This document shows positions 11,340 through 22,355 of a stretch of 64,000 nt of DNA, in pieces. Under the pieces are notes generated by a model, which ran no database searches, was not told where the DNA came from, and saw nothing but the letters and a program-made list of their open reading frames with translations. Numbering within the stretch: position 1 is the stretch's first letter; each line of letters opens with the position of its first letter. The DNA lies in contig BSYO01000031.1 of assembly GCA_033239525.1 (NCBI GenBank), positions 744,001 through 808,000 of the forward strand. The letters run 5' to 3'. The position numbers and the translations under genes are program-made. This DNA is from Nepenthes gracilis (lineage: Eukaryota; Streptophyta; Magnoliopsida; Caryophyllales; Nepenthaceae).

Positions 11340-12660
11340 ACGTCTACAACTCTGTACTTACTTTCTAATGTCTCTAAATTCGAGTTATTGTACGGGTTGA
11401 GGAGTTCTTTACGTCAGGTTAAATTAGAGCCGATTTGGTCCCCGTCTCTTCGAACCTGTACTCTGCGCAAAATAACAAAAAAAAAAGATGTCAGAAGATT
11501 AGCAAGAGTTGCTCTCCGATATATCCGACGCTTAAGTCAAATATTTTTCAAAGGGAATGGAAATATATGATGATGTAAGAAAATATATAGATGTATATAG
11601 CGGGGGATTGGGTGTATATGTGCGCCCAGCTAAGAGACAGCTTATAAGTATGTCCAGTTGAGGAGTAGCTTAGAGGCTGAGGCAAGAATAATGCTCCTAG
11701 ATAGAAGGTAGCTCGCCTGAATAGACAGATGGCCTCTTAGATAGAGGGTAGGCCTCTTGAATTGAGGGCAGTTACTGGGTGGAGGATGGCTTCTGGCTTT
11801 GGGACGAAGGGCTCTCGGATGGATTAGAGGGGCAGGCCTCTTCTTGGGTGGACTAGTGGGCAAGACTCCTAGAGGGACTGGGTAGGCCTCCTCCTGGGAG
11901 GACTGGTGGGCAAGGCTCTTGGGCGGAGGACATCTTGTGGACGGAAGGCGGCTCTTAGACTGAGTATATCTCCTCGACGGAGGCGCTCCTTGTACGGAGT
12001 GTATCTCCTTGACGGGAGGGGGGCTGCTCCAGGATGAAAGCAGGGCCTCCTAGATGGAGGTTGGACTCCTCGGACGATGTTTCCTGAATGGAAAGAAGGG
12101 CCTCCTTAATGAAGGTTTGGACTCCTCCATTTTCTGTCTGCATCTTAGAGTTCTTTTCTCTAGGTTTAGTGTCTCCCTCTACTTGTGACAGTAAACAAGT
12201 ATTTATAATGCAAATGCCACCAGGTGCCAAGGTTTGCAGACGGATGTCCACGCGGATTTGACAAGGTGCCATATGGATTGTGGACACCGATTGTAGCAAC
12301 CATCATCAATCAAGGCGATTCTTTTCTTCTTTGACGTGACCGTGGGAGGTGCCCGATATGACAGTTGCCACTTTAGGAGAGATCGAGCAGATCATTGACA
12401 AATATTCTCGAAATATCTATCAAGTTTGTACTGACCAGTTATGATAAATTTTCTTAACATGTAAAAAAAGGTTCATGGGCTGTCCTGAAGGGGTCGTTTA
12501 AGGCAGACTGTTGGGCCGACCAATGCCTTGGAAGGAGATCCTAGACTGTGCGATCTCGACCTTTGAGCTACCGTGGCCTTCTCCTGGGTTGTGATTTTCA
12601 GATGGCTTTTTCACCGTGGGTCTCGATATCCGAGTCGATTCATGGATGACAGACCTATCA
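11340..12660 (-). repeat. E2 left (3') LTR, approximate
   Basis: The right edge is defined by AGACCTATCA followed by CTAGCTCCCATG, the reverse complement of a polypurine tract abutting an LTR that starts TGATAGGTCT. The U5-like text CGATATATCCGACGCTTAAG (near 11520) resembles CGGTATATCTTCTGATGCTT in the right LTR. The two LTRs differ strongly in length and U3 sequence, so they may come from different insertions. Confidence 0.5.
11690..12130. repeat. Degenerate minisatellite in E2 left LTR
   Basis: Irregular units of roughly 25-45 bp built around GGCCTCCTAGATGGAGG and GGGCAAGACTCCTAGAGGGA. They are too diverged for a fixed period. Confidence 0.5.
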
Positions 12661-12672
12661 CTAGCTCCCATG
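12661..12672 (-). other. E2 polypurine tract
   Basis: CATGGGAGCTAG on the minus strand directly precedes the LTR start TGATAGG. It corresponds to AGGGGGCTAG in E3 and E4. Confidence 0.55.
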
Positions 12673-12864
12673 TTGGGTGGTTCAAAATTTTAACCCCCGG
12701 CATGCAACGATGGGATGCCGTTGTATAGCTCTATACACTTTTTTTTTCAAGAATCCTTGCAAACTATTATTTCGATTGACAGAATTTGGGATTAATTCTT
12801 TGAACTATGCTGACAGGATTTGGCGAAGTGATCTTCTACAGTAATGGGGTGCCAATCTTCTTTT

Positions 12865-15212
12865 GTCTATAAGTAGGGGGCTCGCAACACCTCGTTCCAT
12901 GAATCATCCATACCAACTGAGTTGTGCGAATGTTTGGAGAGGGTATGAAGCCTATACAACCACCTATCGAAGTCAATGGAGACCCTAACTTAATGCTAGG
13001 AGCTAGGGCCGAAGGCACATTTAGGATCTACCTTGGCCTCCCTCTTTTCATCTTAACGCATCCTAGTTTCGTGCAACATTGAGTGAGGCTCGAGCTGGTT
13101 TCCCCTTTTACCAACTGGTGACGAAGAGCTCTTACCGGGATAGTCCTAGAGGAATGACTGCTTGGTCATTTCGGCTGGAGAGGTTGACACTCTGCCCCCT
13201 TCAGCTGAGCGACTCAACCCCAGGTAGCCTACGGGGGTTTGATTCGAAAGCTACTGGTGAGGGTGCATTCCCTATGTTCATGCTGAAGTTTAGGCCATTG
13301 TGGTCGCATCGGGTCTAGTGTTGACGCACGGATTTGCACGTCTACGTCAGTTTTGATGGATGCTTCCCAAGATAGCACTAGTTCTTCATGCCTCACTCTT
13401 GTTGGTAAGGGCTTTGGCATGCGTTTCTTACTCAGTGCGCAGGAGTATGATCTCTTTAGCCGTTTGGGACATGGTGCTCTCACTGTCATGATTTCATCTT
13501 AGGGTTGTGTGCTTGTGGAGTAGAGCTTCAATAGTTAAATCGTTGTTCCATGTACTATAATTCCTTCATGATGTTGTATGTTTGTTGTTGAGAGCTTATA
13601 CTTTCTAAATGGAATCGGTGAATGGAACTACTGAGCATTCTTTAACTTCACTGTGTGTTCTCAATATTCTCGCATGCTGTGAATGGTTGGAGTACTTTTG
13701 ACTTTTCACCATCTGCAGTTTGGATCTCTAACATTTTGACGAGTTGGCTCTCAAACATCCTAGCCTTCTAGGGGATCGGCGCATGACCACTTGACCCCGG
13801 CAACCAACCGAGGAGGGGCGGCCGACTTGGCCTCGAGGCTGTCTTGGTCATGTGCTGTCCACTTTCGTTTCTTTTGGGGGCTACTTCTAAACATTGTTGC
13901 TTACCACCAGGTTGACCGACAGACTGCCCGGTCTTCTGGTGGGTTGACTTTCAGCCGCTCGACCCAACACTCAGTCGGGGAGGTGGCCGGCTAACCTAAC
14001 CTCAAGCCTGTCCTGGTCACCTCCCGTCTTCCTACCGCTCGAATCTTTGATGTTCTGGCGGTTCAGCTTGTTGACGTCTTGTCGGTTGATGTTTGACTTC
14101 TCGACCCAATGCCCAGTCGGGGAGGGGGCTAAACATCCTTGCCTCGAGTCTATCAGGGTCGTACGCTATCAATTTGTAAGTTTTGGAGAGTGATGCGCTG
14201 GGCATCATTGTGGATGGATGCTTTTAGAGACCAATGTTGGGCAACCGTCACGTCAATCGGAGTGAGAGCGTAGTCTCTGATGTTGGGTTGAACGAGAATG
14301 CGAGGCAACGTCTGTCATAATGACGATTGCAAGCAGATTTGCCAAGGTGAGGACATGCGCCGTTCGCCATTATAGCAACGCGACCTTTCAGCTTTGCTGT
14401 AGCAGTGTTCCAGGTAATGACTCCATCTATTTAAGTGAGGTGTCTCCTGCTATTCTTTTCATCGCTTAGCCTCCGCAGACATTTTTGCTTTTGCTACTGC
14501 CTTCTGGATAGCTGATAGAGATGTTATTGACATTTCGACTCTATTAGCCTTGACATGGGGAGTGTCATCTTTCTCTTCCCCTGGGCCTTTGACCAAGGAG
14601 GGAAGTAGAGATGAGCGAATGGTGGAGAAAATTGAAGAAAAGGACTCAGTGAATGGGGCCGCTGTCGTGGAAGGATGCCACCCGGGCCCTCCGCTCCTCG
14701 AGCCCCATGCCAGGCCTCGAATCTATTGGGTCTTCTCACCATGTATGCTCGTTTCATTGGAAAGTAGTACAGATCTCTACATAAACGTTTTGTCGATGTT
14801 GCCTATGGCTGACCCCTCCTTTCTGTTTAACAGCCCCAAAGGGTGCCTCGCTGGTTGGAGGAGTTCGTACTCTCACAGGGAGACGACATTGCTTGCTTGT
14901 TGCGAGCAAACTGATCATGTCACCGAGGAGATAGAGTATTGTGTCAATGCTACTGTCGAGGATGCACTGCAGAGTCAAGGATGGGCCAACTATCTTGACT
15001 AGACTTTGTTTGAGTCCAAGGTAAGATTGCGGGAGCTCTCCGAAGCCCATACTCAGTCTATGGGTAGGATCATTTCATTCATGGGTGAGCTGAGGACTAG
15101 GCTCCGCCCTAAGGAAGTGGTCCATGTCCTAGAGGAGTGGTTTCAGGAGGACATTCGTTTCAACAGACACATCACCTCCTTAGCGGCCCCTGACTTCCCT
15201 ATTAGTTTCTAG
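12865..15212 (+). pseudogene. E2 antisense ORF remnant
   Basis: A TATAAG at about 12870-12875 lies some 29 bp before an ATG (12899). Only the C-terminal end is recognisable: GELRTRLRPKEVVHVLEEWF, then FNRHITSLAAPDFPISF, ending at 15212. This is the shared C-terminal module of the antisense ORFs. The upstream part is shifted and interrupted, and includes a triplicated segment at 13791-14170. Whether it was type A or B cannot be decided. Confidence 0.55.
13791..14170. repeat. Three tandem units of about 145-165 bp
   Basis: Units start near 13791, 13955 and 14098. Each contains TCGACCCAA(C/T) then AGTCGGGGAGG, CCTCGAG or CCTCAAG, and GTCTTGGTCAT or its variants. They are diverged and lie inside the E2 antisense ORF region. 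Confidence 0.6.
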
Positions 15213-15969
15213 GATTCGAGGAACATTGGAACTTCTCGCTGCTTAGACCTAATCGGCTACCCGATCAGAGAGGGTGGAGGGCCTGTGCCACGTCCTCCAA
15301 GGGGTCCTCAACCATAGGATAGCCATCTGGATAGGTTGTAGGCATAGATAACATTTTGTATCTTTGACACTGTCAAATGCCTTCAGATATACATCCCAAT
15401 TCCTTAATGAAATAGCTAGACCGTGTTGATCATTGTTGCTGATGTTTTTGTTATATGTTGGACTTTTTCATCAGATACTTTTCTGATCGCTGGCTAAATG
15501 CTTCTGTCGCCTTTGTTGAGGCCTGTAGGGCCTAATGCTGGCCACTCGCTTCGACTGTGGGCCACTCGAGCCTTAGGCAAGGTCCAAGAGCTCACCGAGA
15601 AGGAATCTCATACTCTAACCAGATTGCCTTACTGTGAGGATGCACATTGGGAGTGAACAGTGAGAGAGATGGAGCACCAGGCGAGCACTATTGACATTAT
15701 CCCCACTGGGGTAGATTTGATCTTGCACCGTGAGCTGCGCTCGCTCTTACTGGGAGGAGGTCGTGGCGCTAAGAACACGTGGTTGCTGGCTAAGCCTTAT
15801 GGCTATCGTTGCCAAACTTTTGCTGGCCTAGGTCATTGGCCGCATGTACCCATCAACACTAGATGCTACTAGAGGATGTCATAGTTTTTATGCTTCGGTT
15901 TCTAGTCCATCGACCATTGTAGACTGATGGTGCTCATTCATCGAGAGGGAGTTATCACACGCATACTGA
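15213..15969. other. E2 region between antisense ORF and array
   Basis: No open gene. It holds TTAATGAAATAGC-type AT-rich text near 15400, possibly the 3' end of the antisense transcript. Otherwise it is unassignable. Confidence 0.4.
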
Positions 15970-16210
15970 AAAGCCCCTTAAGGTTTTGAGTTCGACTGTG
16001 CATGGGTCGCTCAATGACGAGATCGAGGTTCAAATTTGACAATGTATGGGCCTCTCAGTATGGGATCAAAGTTTAAATTCGACCACATATGGGCCGCTGG
16101 GTATAGGAATGGGATTTATATAAAACCATGTATAGGCCACTCGATATGAGACCGAGGTTTAAATTTGGTCGTCTCTAGGCCACTCGATTAAGGGTTGAGG
16201 TTTGGTAACT
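15970..16210. repeat. E2 tandem array, about five units of 45-50 bp
   Basis: Repeated ATGGGCCNCTCGNTATG... GAGGTTTAAATT units. Same position and same GGGCC-CTCG core as the arrays of the other Tat elements. The conserved GGCTTAGGGGCAATCTAAGT block follows at 16228-16250. Confidence 0.7.
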
Positions 16211-16259
16211 GGTGAATGAGAATTCACCTGGCTTAGGGGCAATCTAAGTCATATGGTTT

Positions 16260-18890
16260 TATGCAATGTTATACAAACATTCATATAAGCAGATAAATAA
16301 GAAACAAACATTTATTTCATTGATTAAAGTATAATTCAAGCACTCAATGTGATACATGCACGACTCACTTGGATTTGTCGTGGAACCGTTGTTGGTACTT
16401 GTAGTGGATGATGCGCTATGCCCTTGGGATTGGGTAGCCGCTATAGCCAACACACGACCTACGGGTGCCAGATGTGAACTTCAGTCATTGAGAGGGAAGT
16501 ATCTTCTGACATGGAATGTCATAGGCAAAGGGGGGCCGAGGACTTAGCCATCCCTGTGGGCATTCAAGACAGCTTTCAACACTACACCGGAAACTTACGA
16601 TGCCAGGGGAGCCCAATGAAGTGCAAAGTGATCGAAGCGGAACGTCAAATTGGAACTTTGATTGAGGGACTCCATGCATTGTTTCTGAATACTTCAAGGA
16701 GATGGTAATGACTAAGTCCTCGTCCCGAACGATTACCTGACTAGGTCAGCAATGTGTCTTATGAGGTCATAGAGTTCCTTCTAGAGCAGGAGGTCCCCTG
16801 CCGTTGCAAGAACGGCATGGGCCATGTGGCTTTGGGCTTTTATTTCATAGCTCATGACTTTGTTGGTCTTCGGGTCAGGGCTAGACCCTGCCACCTGTGG
16901 CCACTCAGGCCACGAGGTCGTCAGGCCATTAGCTCCTCTATGGGTGCTAATCCGGATTGATTTAATGGGTTGCCAGAGGGCGAAGCCCCCAACGCAGCAT
17001 TTTCGGATAAACATATATTGTCCGAAAAGGGGGTGTTGATCCGTACTTCGAGCGTCTGCACCCCCTGGGGCTAGTAGCCAGCATAGTTATCCAATGAGAG
17101 GTCGTTGCCATGGGGACGTTTCTGGCTAGTGCGGTGGGTAATTAGTCGAGCATGTTCAACCCCCATTGTAAGCATAGTGATAGTTTCTGTTGGATCTGAT
17201 GCTCCGAATGAGGCCAACATAAGGCAGCCTCATGGGTTCAACCTTGCCAAGCCCTCGGGTTAGGCCACCTGCTCCAGCAAAGGCACTCCCAACCAGAAAG
17301 TCGAACACTCTGAAGGCCTCTCTAGTCGATCTCCTTGCCCGAGAGGGGACTATTGGATGCCTGTTGGCACTACAGGAGTCTTCTTTGTGGGCGTAATGTC
17401 ATCGGTCATCTCGAGGATACTGAATATGTCACCACTCTGGACTTTTGTCCTGTATTTCGAGACCTGGTCAATCTTTCCACTCAGAGTCGACCCAGTCGCT
17501 CAGATCCTCCCAAATACCAAGGTTATTAGGTAGATAAGATTTTTCTTGGCTAGCAATCTTTTCCTCCAGCTTTTTTTAAGAGTGTTGAGATTCATGTATA
17601 GGAAGAGGGAGCCGCCAGCCGTCAAGGCGGGCATATAGGACCCATAGCTGTTTAAGCGTGATACCCAAGGTAAGACTGAATATCGCCATGGCTGCCCGTA
17701 AGGTTGTCACCATTCAGGCGATGTCTCTGGCCAACGTGTTGGCTAGAGCATGAATACTGACTGCACTCATTTGTTGATGTATAACCTTCTGGCCGAAAGG
17801 GAGAGAACCTCGACTAACGAGTAGGCAATGTCTTCTAGCATGGGATGCTGCGCACATGGGACAGAGCTCCCTACACCTGAGGGCGTCCCAGTGTTCTGCC
17901 CGCCTCTAACAACTCGGTCAGATGTGTGAATATGGTTGGGCACTATCAATCAAGACCGCCTAAGCCTCGAGGTCATCGAGCCTCTAGATCCTCTGTGGAT
18001 ACTAGCTCTCTTCGATTATTTGGAGGTCGAAGAGTGGAGCCCCCAGCGTCACACCTTCGCATGGGTGTGGACAGTTTGCGGCCGACATGATGTCAATGTT
18101 GGGTTATGAGTCACCCTTGTGTTGGTTTATACCCAATTGATGGCATGGTTGAGAAGGTTAAATGCCGAGATGAAGTATTGTGGTCGGTGAGGTACCAAGC
18201 CGCCATTTTGAAGGTTTACGGGGAGCCAAGTCCAAGGGGCAATTAGGCGGAGTCGAGTCCAAGGGGCAATCAGGAGGAGTCAAGTCCAAGGGGCGATCAG
18301 GTGGTTGGATCAGGGTGACTGGATGTCGAGTCTGAACGGCGATCGAAATGTTAAATACAAAGGGCAACCAAACTGCCGGATCGGAGTGACTAGACTGTCG
18401 AGTCCTAACAACGGCCGAACTGCTAGACCTAAAGGGCGATTGGCTATTGAGTCAGGGTAACCTGACTACTGTCAGTTTGAACTGGAGTCAGACTAGATTG
18501 CAGACCCATTAAATAGGCTGGACTAGACTGGGTTGATGACCAGTAAAACTGGTTGGATGCCAAATTGGATCCAGATCGTTTAGGAAGGCTTGGCGCCGAA
18601 ATAGATCATTCACTAGTCGAGTCAGCTTGTTGGATTGCCGACACGTCAAGCCAGAGTGGGTCACTGGCCTATCACTTCGATTTCGGGCTCATCACATCTA
18701 CTTGTCGCAAATTTGCTACCCTTGGTAAGTAGTAGCTCATCACACAGGGGTCGGGATGATCATCCATCTGATTTCCCATGGGAGGACAGTTGCCACCTGA
18801 AGTGGTATCTCTGATCAGCATGCTAACTTGTGCTCATGTATTCACCATGTTATTCTTTGCAGGAGTGTGGTAATCAGACTTTTTAGTCAT
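16260..18890 (-). pseudogene. E2 gag/pol remains, unreadable
   Basis: By position this should be pol then gag on the minus strand. Only faint similarity to the pol 3' end survives near 16350-16420 (GGAACCGTTGTTGGTACTTG versus the equivalent of E1 and E7). At 18200-18340 are three short direct repeats of about 27-33 bp built on GAGTCCAAGGGGCAATCAGG. No frame longer than about 80 codons makes sense. Confidence 0.4.
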
Positions 18891-18892
18891 TT

Positions 18893-18909
18893 TTTACAAA
18901 CGGTGTCAA
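18893..18909 (-). other. E2 degenerate primer binding site
   Basis: TTGACACCGTTTGTAAA follows the LTR end GCATCA on the minus strand and aligns with the family primer site. Confidence 0.6.
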
Positions 18910-19607
18910 TGATGCGTCATCGGATTCGGATTATTATATGGATTAAGAAGCCAAGAATGGTTTCACACTATCCAATCGGTCTCACACGGGTTCGGTCTCC
19001 ATATATTTCGAATTTGGATCCTATACAATACAACAAATATGCGATCAAAGAATTGACAAAACTCACTTCTCGGTATATCTTCTGATGCTTAAATCAATAA
19101 TTTTTCTTTGTGGAAAGAAAAGAGATGATGTAAAGTGAAAATATTTGTAAAAATATTTTTGTCAGTGCACTTAATAGAAAGTGTCATAATGAGATAGAGT
19201 GTGTGCGTTTGAAGCGTTTTAGAATTGTCATTTACTTGCTTTTTAGGCTTTTTGTTGAGTGTCCTCCCATTTCTTATTGGGAATGAGTGGTTTATATCGA
19301 AATAGTGAGTAATTGATCTTTTTTCTACCAACCACCTAAAGAACCATCTGTATGGATAAGAAGGTGCTCTTTGGCTGGCGGTTCCTAATTAGTAACCGAG
19401 GCCGTTAAACCAGATAAGAGAAGAAAAATATCTATTCTGATCGGTTGGAATTGATTCCATATTCATTTAGGAAGTAAACTTTTCGAATAAAATCGACATG
19501 CTTATCTACCAACTTTGGGCTATATAGACCAATTGGATCAATATTTTATTATCAATTGAATCCTTTAACAGACTTTTTTTCTGGGTCATTGGCAATTATA
19601 CCCATCA
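18910..19607 (-). repeat. E2 right (5') LTR, 698 bp
   Basis: On the minus strand it starts TGATGGGTATAATTG (19607) and ends GACGCATCA (18910), with the primer site directly inside. Confidence 0.7.
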
Positions 19608-19888
19608 ATTTTATTCTTATAAATAAAATTAATTTTATCTTAATTTATTTTTCAATAATGTGTTTACAAAACTTAACATCAATTTTGACCAATTCTATTT
19701 CCAATCTGTTTGACTAGTGAATACAATTATTAAGATTTACTTGTTTAAAATTATAAATAAAATGAGTTTAAATTAAAAGAAAAATTAAATTGATCTCAAA
19801 AAATATGAATTTTTTTTATTAAAATTTGCTTTTTATTTCTCTGTATATCAATTTGACATGGGTCTCAAGTTGAAACATGATTCCATAC
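19608..19888 (+). other. Left-arm DUF247 intron fragment between E2 and E3
   Basis: AT-rich, and from 19659 reads as the reverse complement of 37637-37869 of the right arm. The first 50 bp (19608-19658) have no counterpart beside E4. It ends in CATAC (19884-19888), the target duplication of E3. Confidence 0.85.
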
Positions 19889-20779
19889 TGTTGGGTCCAA
19901 TACTAAAGCCCAAAAAGATCCGGAACCCAACCCACGGAAGAGGCGCCTAATGGGCCGTCAAAGCCCAACGACACGGGACGCCTATGTGGCAGCCCACAAT
20001 CAGCAGCCAATGGGCGCCTCCTGCTGCTTATCAGTGCGGTTGCTGGGAAACAGCAAAAGAGCAGGAGAAACCAGCCAATGGAGAAACAATGAACGCTGCT
20101 AGCCGCGATTCAGGCGGCCGTCCACCGACGACCTGCCAATCCCAACTCAATGGGGAGACCAAGCGTGGCCGGCAACACCCGATAGTCTGCTTGCCACCAC
20201 TAAATGACAGCCAACACACTGGCAATTGTCAACAGTGATCAGCGGCCAATGAACCCTAGCAATAGGAGTTTTCACGCCCAAAGCCCCTCATCAGGGGACC
20301 TATAAAATCCCTCTTCTTCAACGAAGACGAGATCGATCAATCGGATTTGGGACAATTAATTCAGCACCGTGAGCCGTATGCTTACAAGCTATCCTCCAGA
20401 TCAAAACTCCTCAGCCTATTCAGGCGACAGGAAGTCAGCCACCCGCAGCGGGGCACCTAGGGAGTCAGGGCTCTCACCACCCGCTCATTACTCTCCCACA
20501 CAAACATACACGCACCACCTATGCATTTATTGTACACTTCCGTGCACCTCTCAGTTATCCGCCCATTTCCGTTCATTGTAGAAATTTGCTGACTTGAGCG
20601 TCGAAGTGGCCTTGGTGAAAGAAATCCCATCTAACCTCTAACCTCTTGTTCGTTGATTGTGTTGTGTAAGCCTCAAGTTAACAGAGATGGAGACCGGACC
20701 CTTCCGTGAATGCTTCAGAACGGCTAGGAATCCAAAGGATCCCTAATCCGTACGACAATCGAAGACTCGGGACGTAATA
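19889..20779 (+). repeat. E3 5' LTR (891 bp)
   Basis: Starts TGTTGGGTCCAATACTA, has TATAAAA at 20301-20307, and ends GGGACGTAATA directly before the primer site. The terminal CA is degraded. The U5 text TGACTTGAGCGTCGAAGTGG is shared with the other family LTRs. Confidence 0.93.
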
Positions 20780-20797
20780 TTAGCGCCGTCTGTGGGA
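20780..20797 (+). other. E3 primer binding site
   Basis: TTAGCGCCGTCTGTGGGA directly after the 5' LTR, the same type as in E1 and E4. Confidence 0.9.
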
Positions 20798-20847
20798 ACG
20801 AGACAAGAGGCATAGTGTCTCCTCACCTTCATTCCAAAGCATCAAGA

Positions 20848-22355
20848 ATGGTGAATACTAGGGCACAAGCCAGTGCCCCAGCAAGAAACGTCGTCGCTCA
20901 CAGCAAAGACCCCTCCGTGGGAAGCCATGCTGACACCCGTCTAGAGCCCGACGTCCATCGCCTGGCTGCGGACATGGGCGACATAAAGCTAGTACTCCAA
21001 GCCCTCTACAATCAGACGGGTACCCCATGGATGGGGGCTTCCCCTCCAACATCCCAGGCGTCCTCTTCCAGATGAGGAAGGCGTTGCGCGGCAGCCCTTA
21101 AGAGAAGATCTGGACTACCTGATGATGCTAGGGCCCAAGCGGCTACCGGCAGTAGGGTCCAGTCTGTGGCTGAAAGCCATCCAAGGCAGGACGATCGGAG
21201 GGAGAGCCCTAAGCGGCGTAACTTCCATAACTCCCACGGCCAAGGGAGGACGACCGCTGCAGGCTCCAACAGTGAGTGCCCCCCCCGCATCGGAAGCCGC
21301 CACAACCGACAAGTCCAGCCGCGCCCTCAGGACCACACGGAGTTCTGTGACATTATCAACCCGAGAAGAAGGGCATCCGACCCCGCCGATGGAAGAGAAG
21401 ATTAAGGTACTGTGGGATCTCCTGAATAAGGAGAGACCCGCATGATCCTCCGCCGACTTTCGAAGGACACAGTTCGCCATGGACCTGCGGACTCAGCCAC
21501 TACCCCGCAAGTCCAAGATGCCCATCCTGGAAGGGTATGACGGGAGTAAGGACCCGATGGACCATCTCAACTGCTTCTGCACCCATTTGTCCCTACAGGG
21601 AGTAAGCAAGGCCATGATGTGCCAGTGCTTTCCCGTCACCCTCAGGAGGGACGCGCTGATCTGGTTCCACGGAGAGAAGAGAGGCAGCCGTGGCACCTGG
21701 TCTGCCTTCGTCAGACGTTGGACGAAATTCTGAAGCAATTTCTCAACCGCTTCATCGCTGAGGCATGCTGAATCTCCCAGCTCTTCGACGAGCTAAAACT
21801 CAATGCCTTTGTTGCTACGTTTGCAGCAGGAGACTTTTTCAAGTACCTGTCGCACCAGTGCTCTCATCCTTCCGAGAGGCTGAAGCCATCGCCCGAGCCT
21901 ACATCTCAGCAGAGGAGGCGAATGAGGTGAAGCACCCTGAGCATATAGACCGCCCCCCGGAAGCTTCCCGGCCTACCAACAGACAGAAGAGGAACGGTGA
22001 TGGTAACCGCTTCCCAGAGCGCCGCAAGCAACCACGCCCTTCTCCGGGATCTAGGAAGGATCATGGACAAACATCTCTGACTCCCCTGAACGATACCCGC
22101 ACGAACATCCTGATGCAAATTCAGGATGAAAAGTTCTTCAAATGGCCGAAAATGCCAAAGGGCCTGAGCAGCGGCGACCAGACAAAATACTGCTAGTATC
22201 ACCACTGCCTCTGACATTCTATAGAGAACTGTAAGACTTTCCAGTAGAAGATACAGGACCTGATCTACCACGGACGCCTTAAACAGTTCGAGGCAAGCCC
22301 CCGCAACCTCAGAGGGCGAGGCCACCAGCCTCCCCAGAGCCGTACGGCCGTTGGC
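20848..22355 (+). pseudogene. gag: E3 gag, frameshifted
   Basis: Starts MVNTRAQASAPARNV 50 bp after the primer site. Capsid segments: PRKSKMPILEGYDGSKDPMD, HLSLQGVSKAMMCQCFPVTL and ALIWFHG (21480-21690), then EEANEVKHPEHIDRPPEASR and a basic region. A degraded zinc-knuckle-like KYC...YHHC (near 22190) contains stops. Particle protein, now inactive. Confidence 0.85.

Larger units (their letters stand above)
11340..19607 (-). mobile_element. E2: decayed Tat-type gypsy element inside DUF247 intron
   Basis: The minus-strand order is LTR (19607-18910), degenerate primer site, unreadable gag/pol region, conserved block, tandem array, antisense ORF on plus (ending 15212), polypurine tract, and a left LTR ending at 12660. 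This is the same plan as E1, E3, E4 and E7. Coding capacity is almost gone. The left boundary is only approximate, because arm homology fades around 11320-11400. ATTTT (19608-19612) follows the right end as a possible target duplication; its partner was not located. Confidence 0.7.

Noticed and set aside
17040..18560. Possible host gene in the non-aligning part of E2
   Set aside because: No frame long enough, no codon signal; position fits decayed gag/pol.
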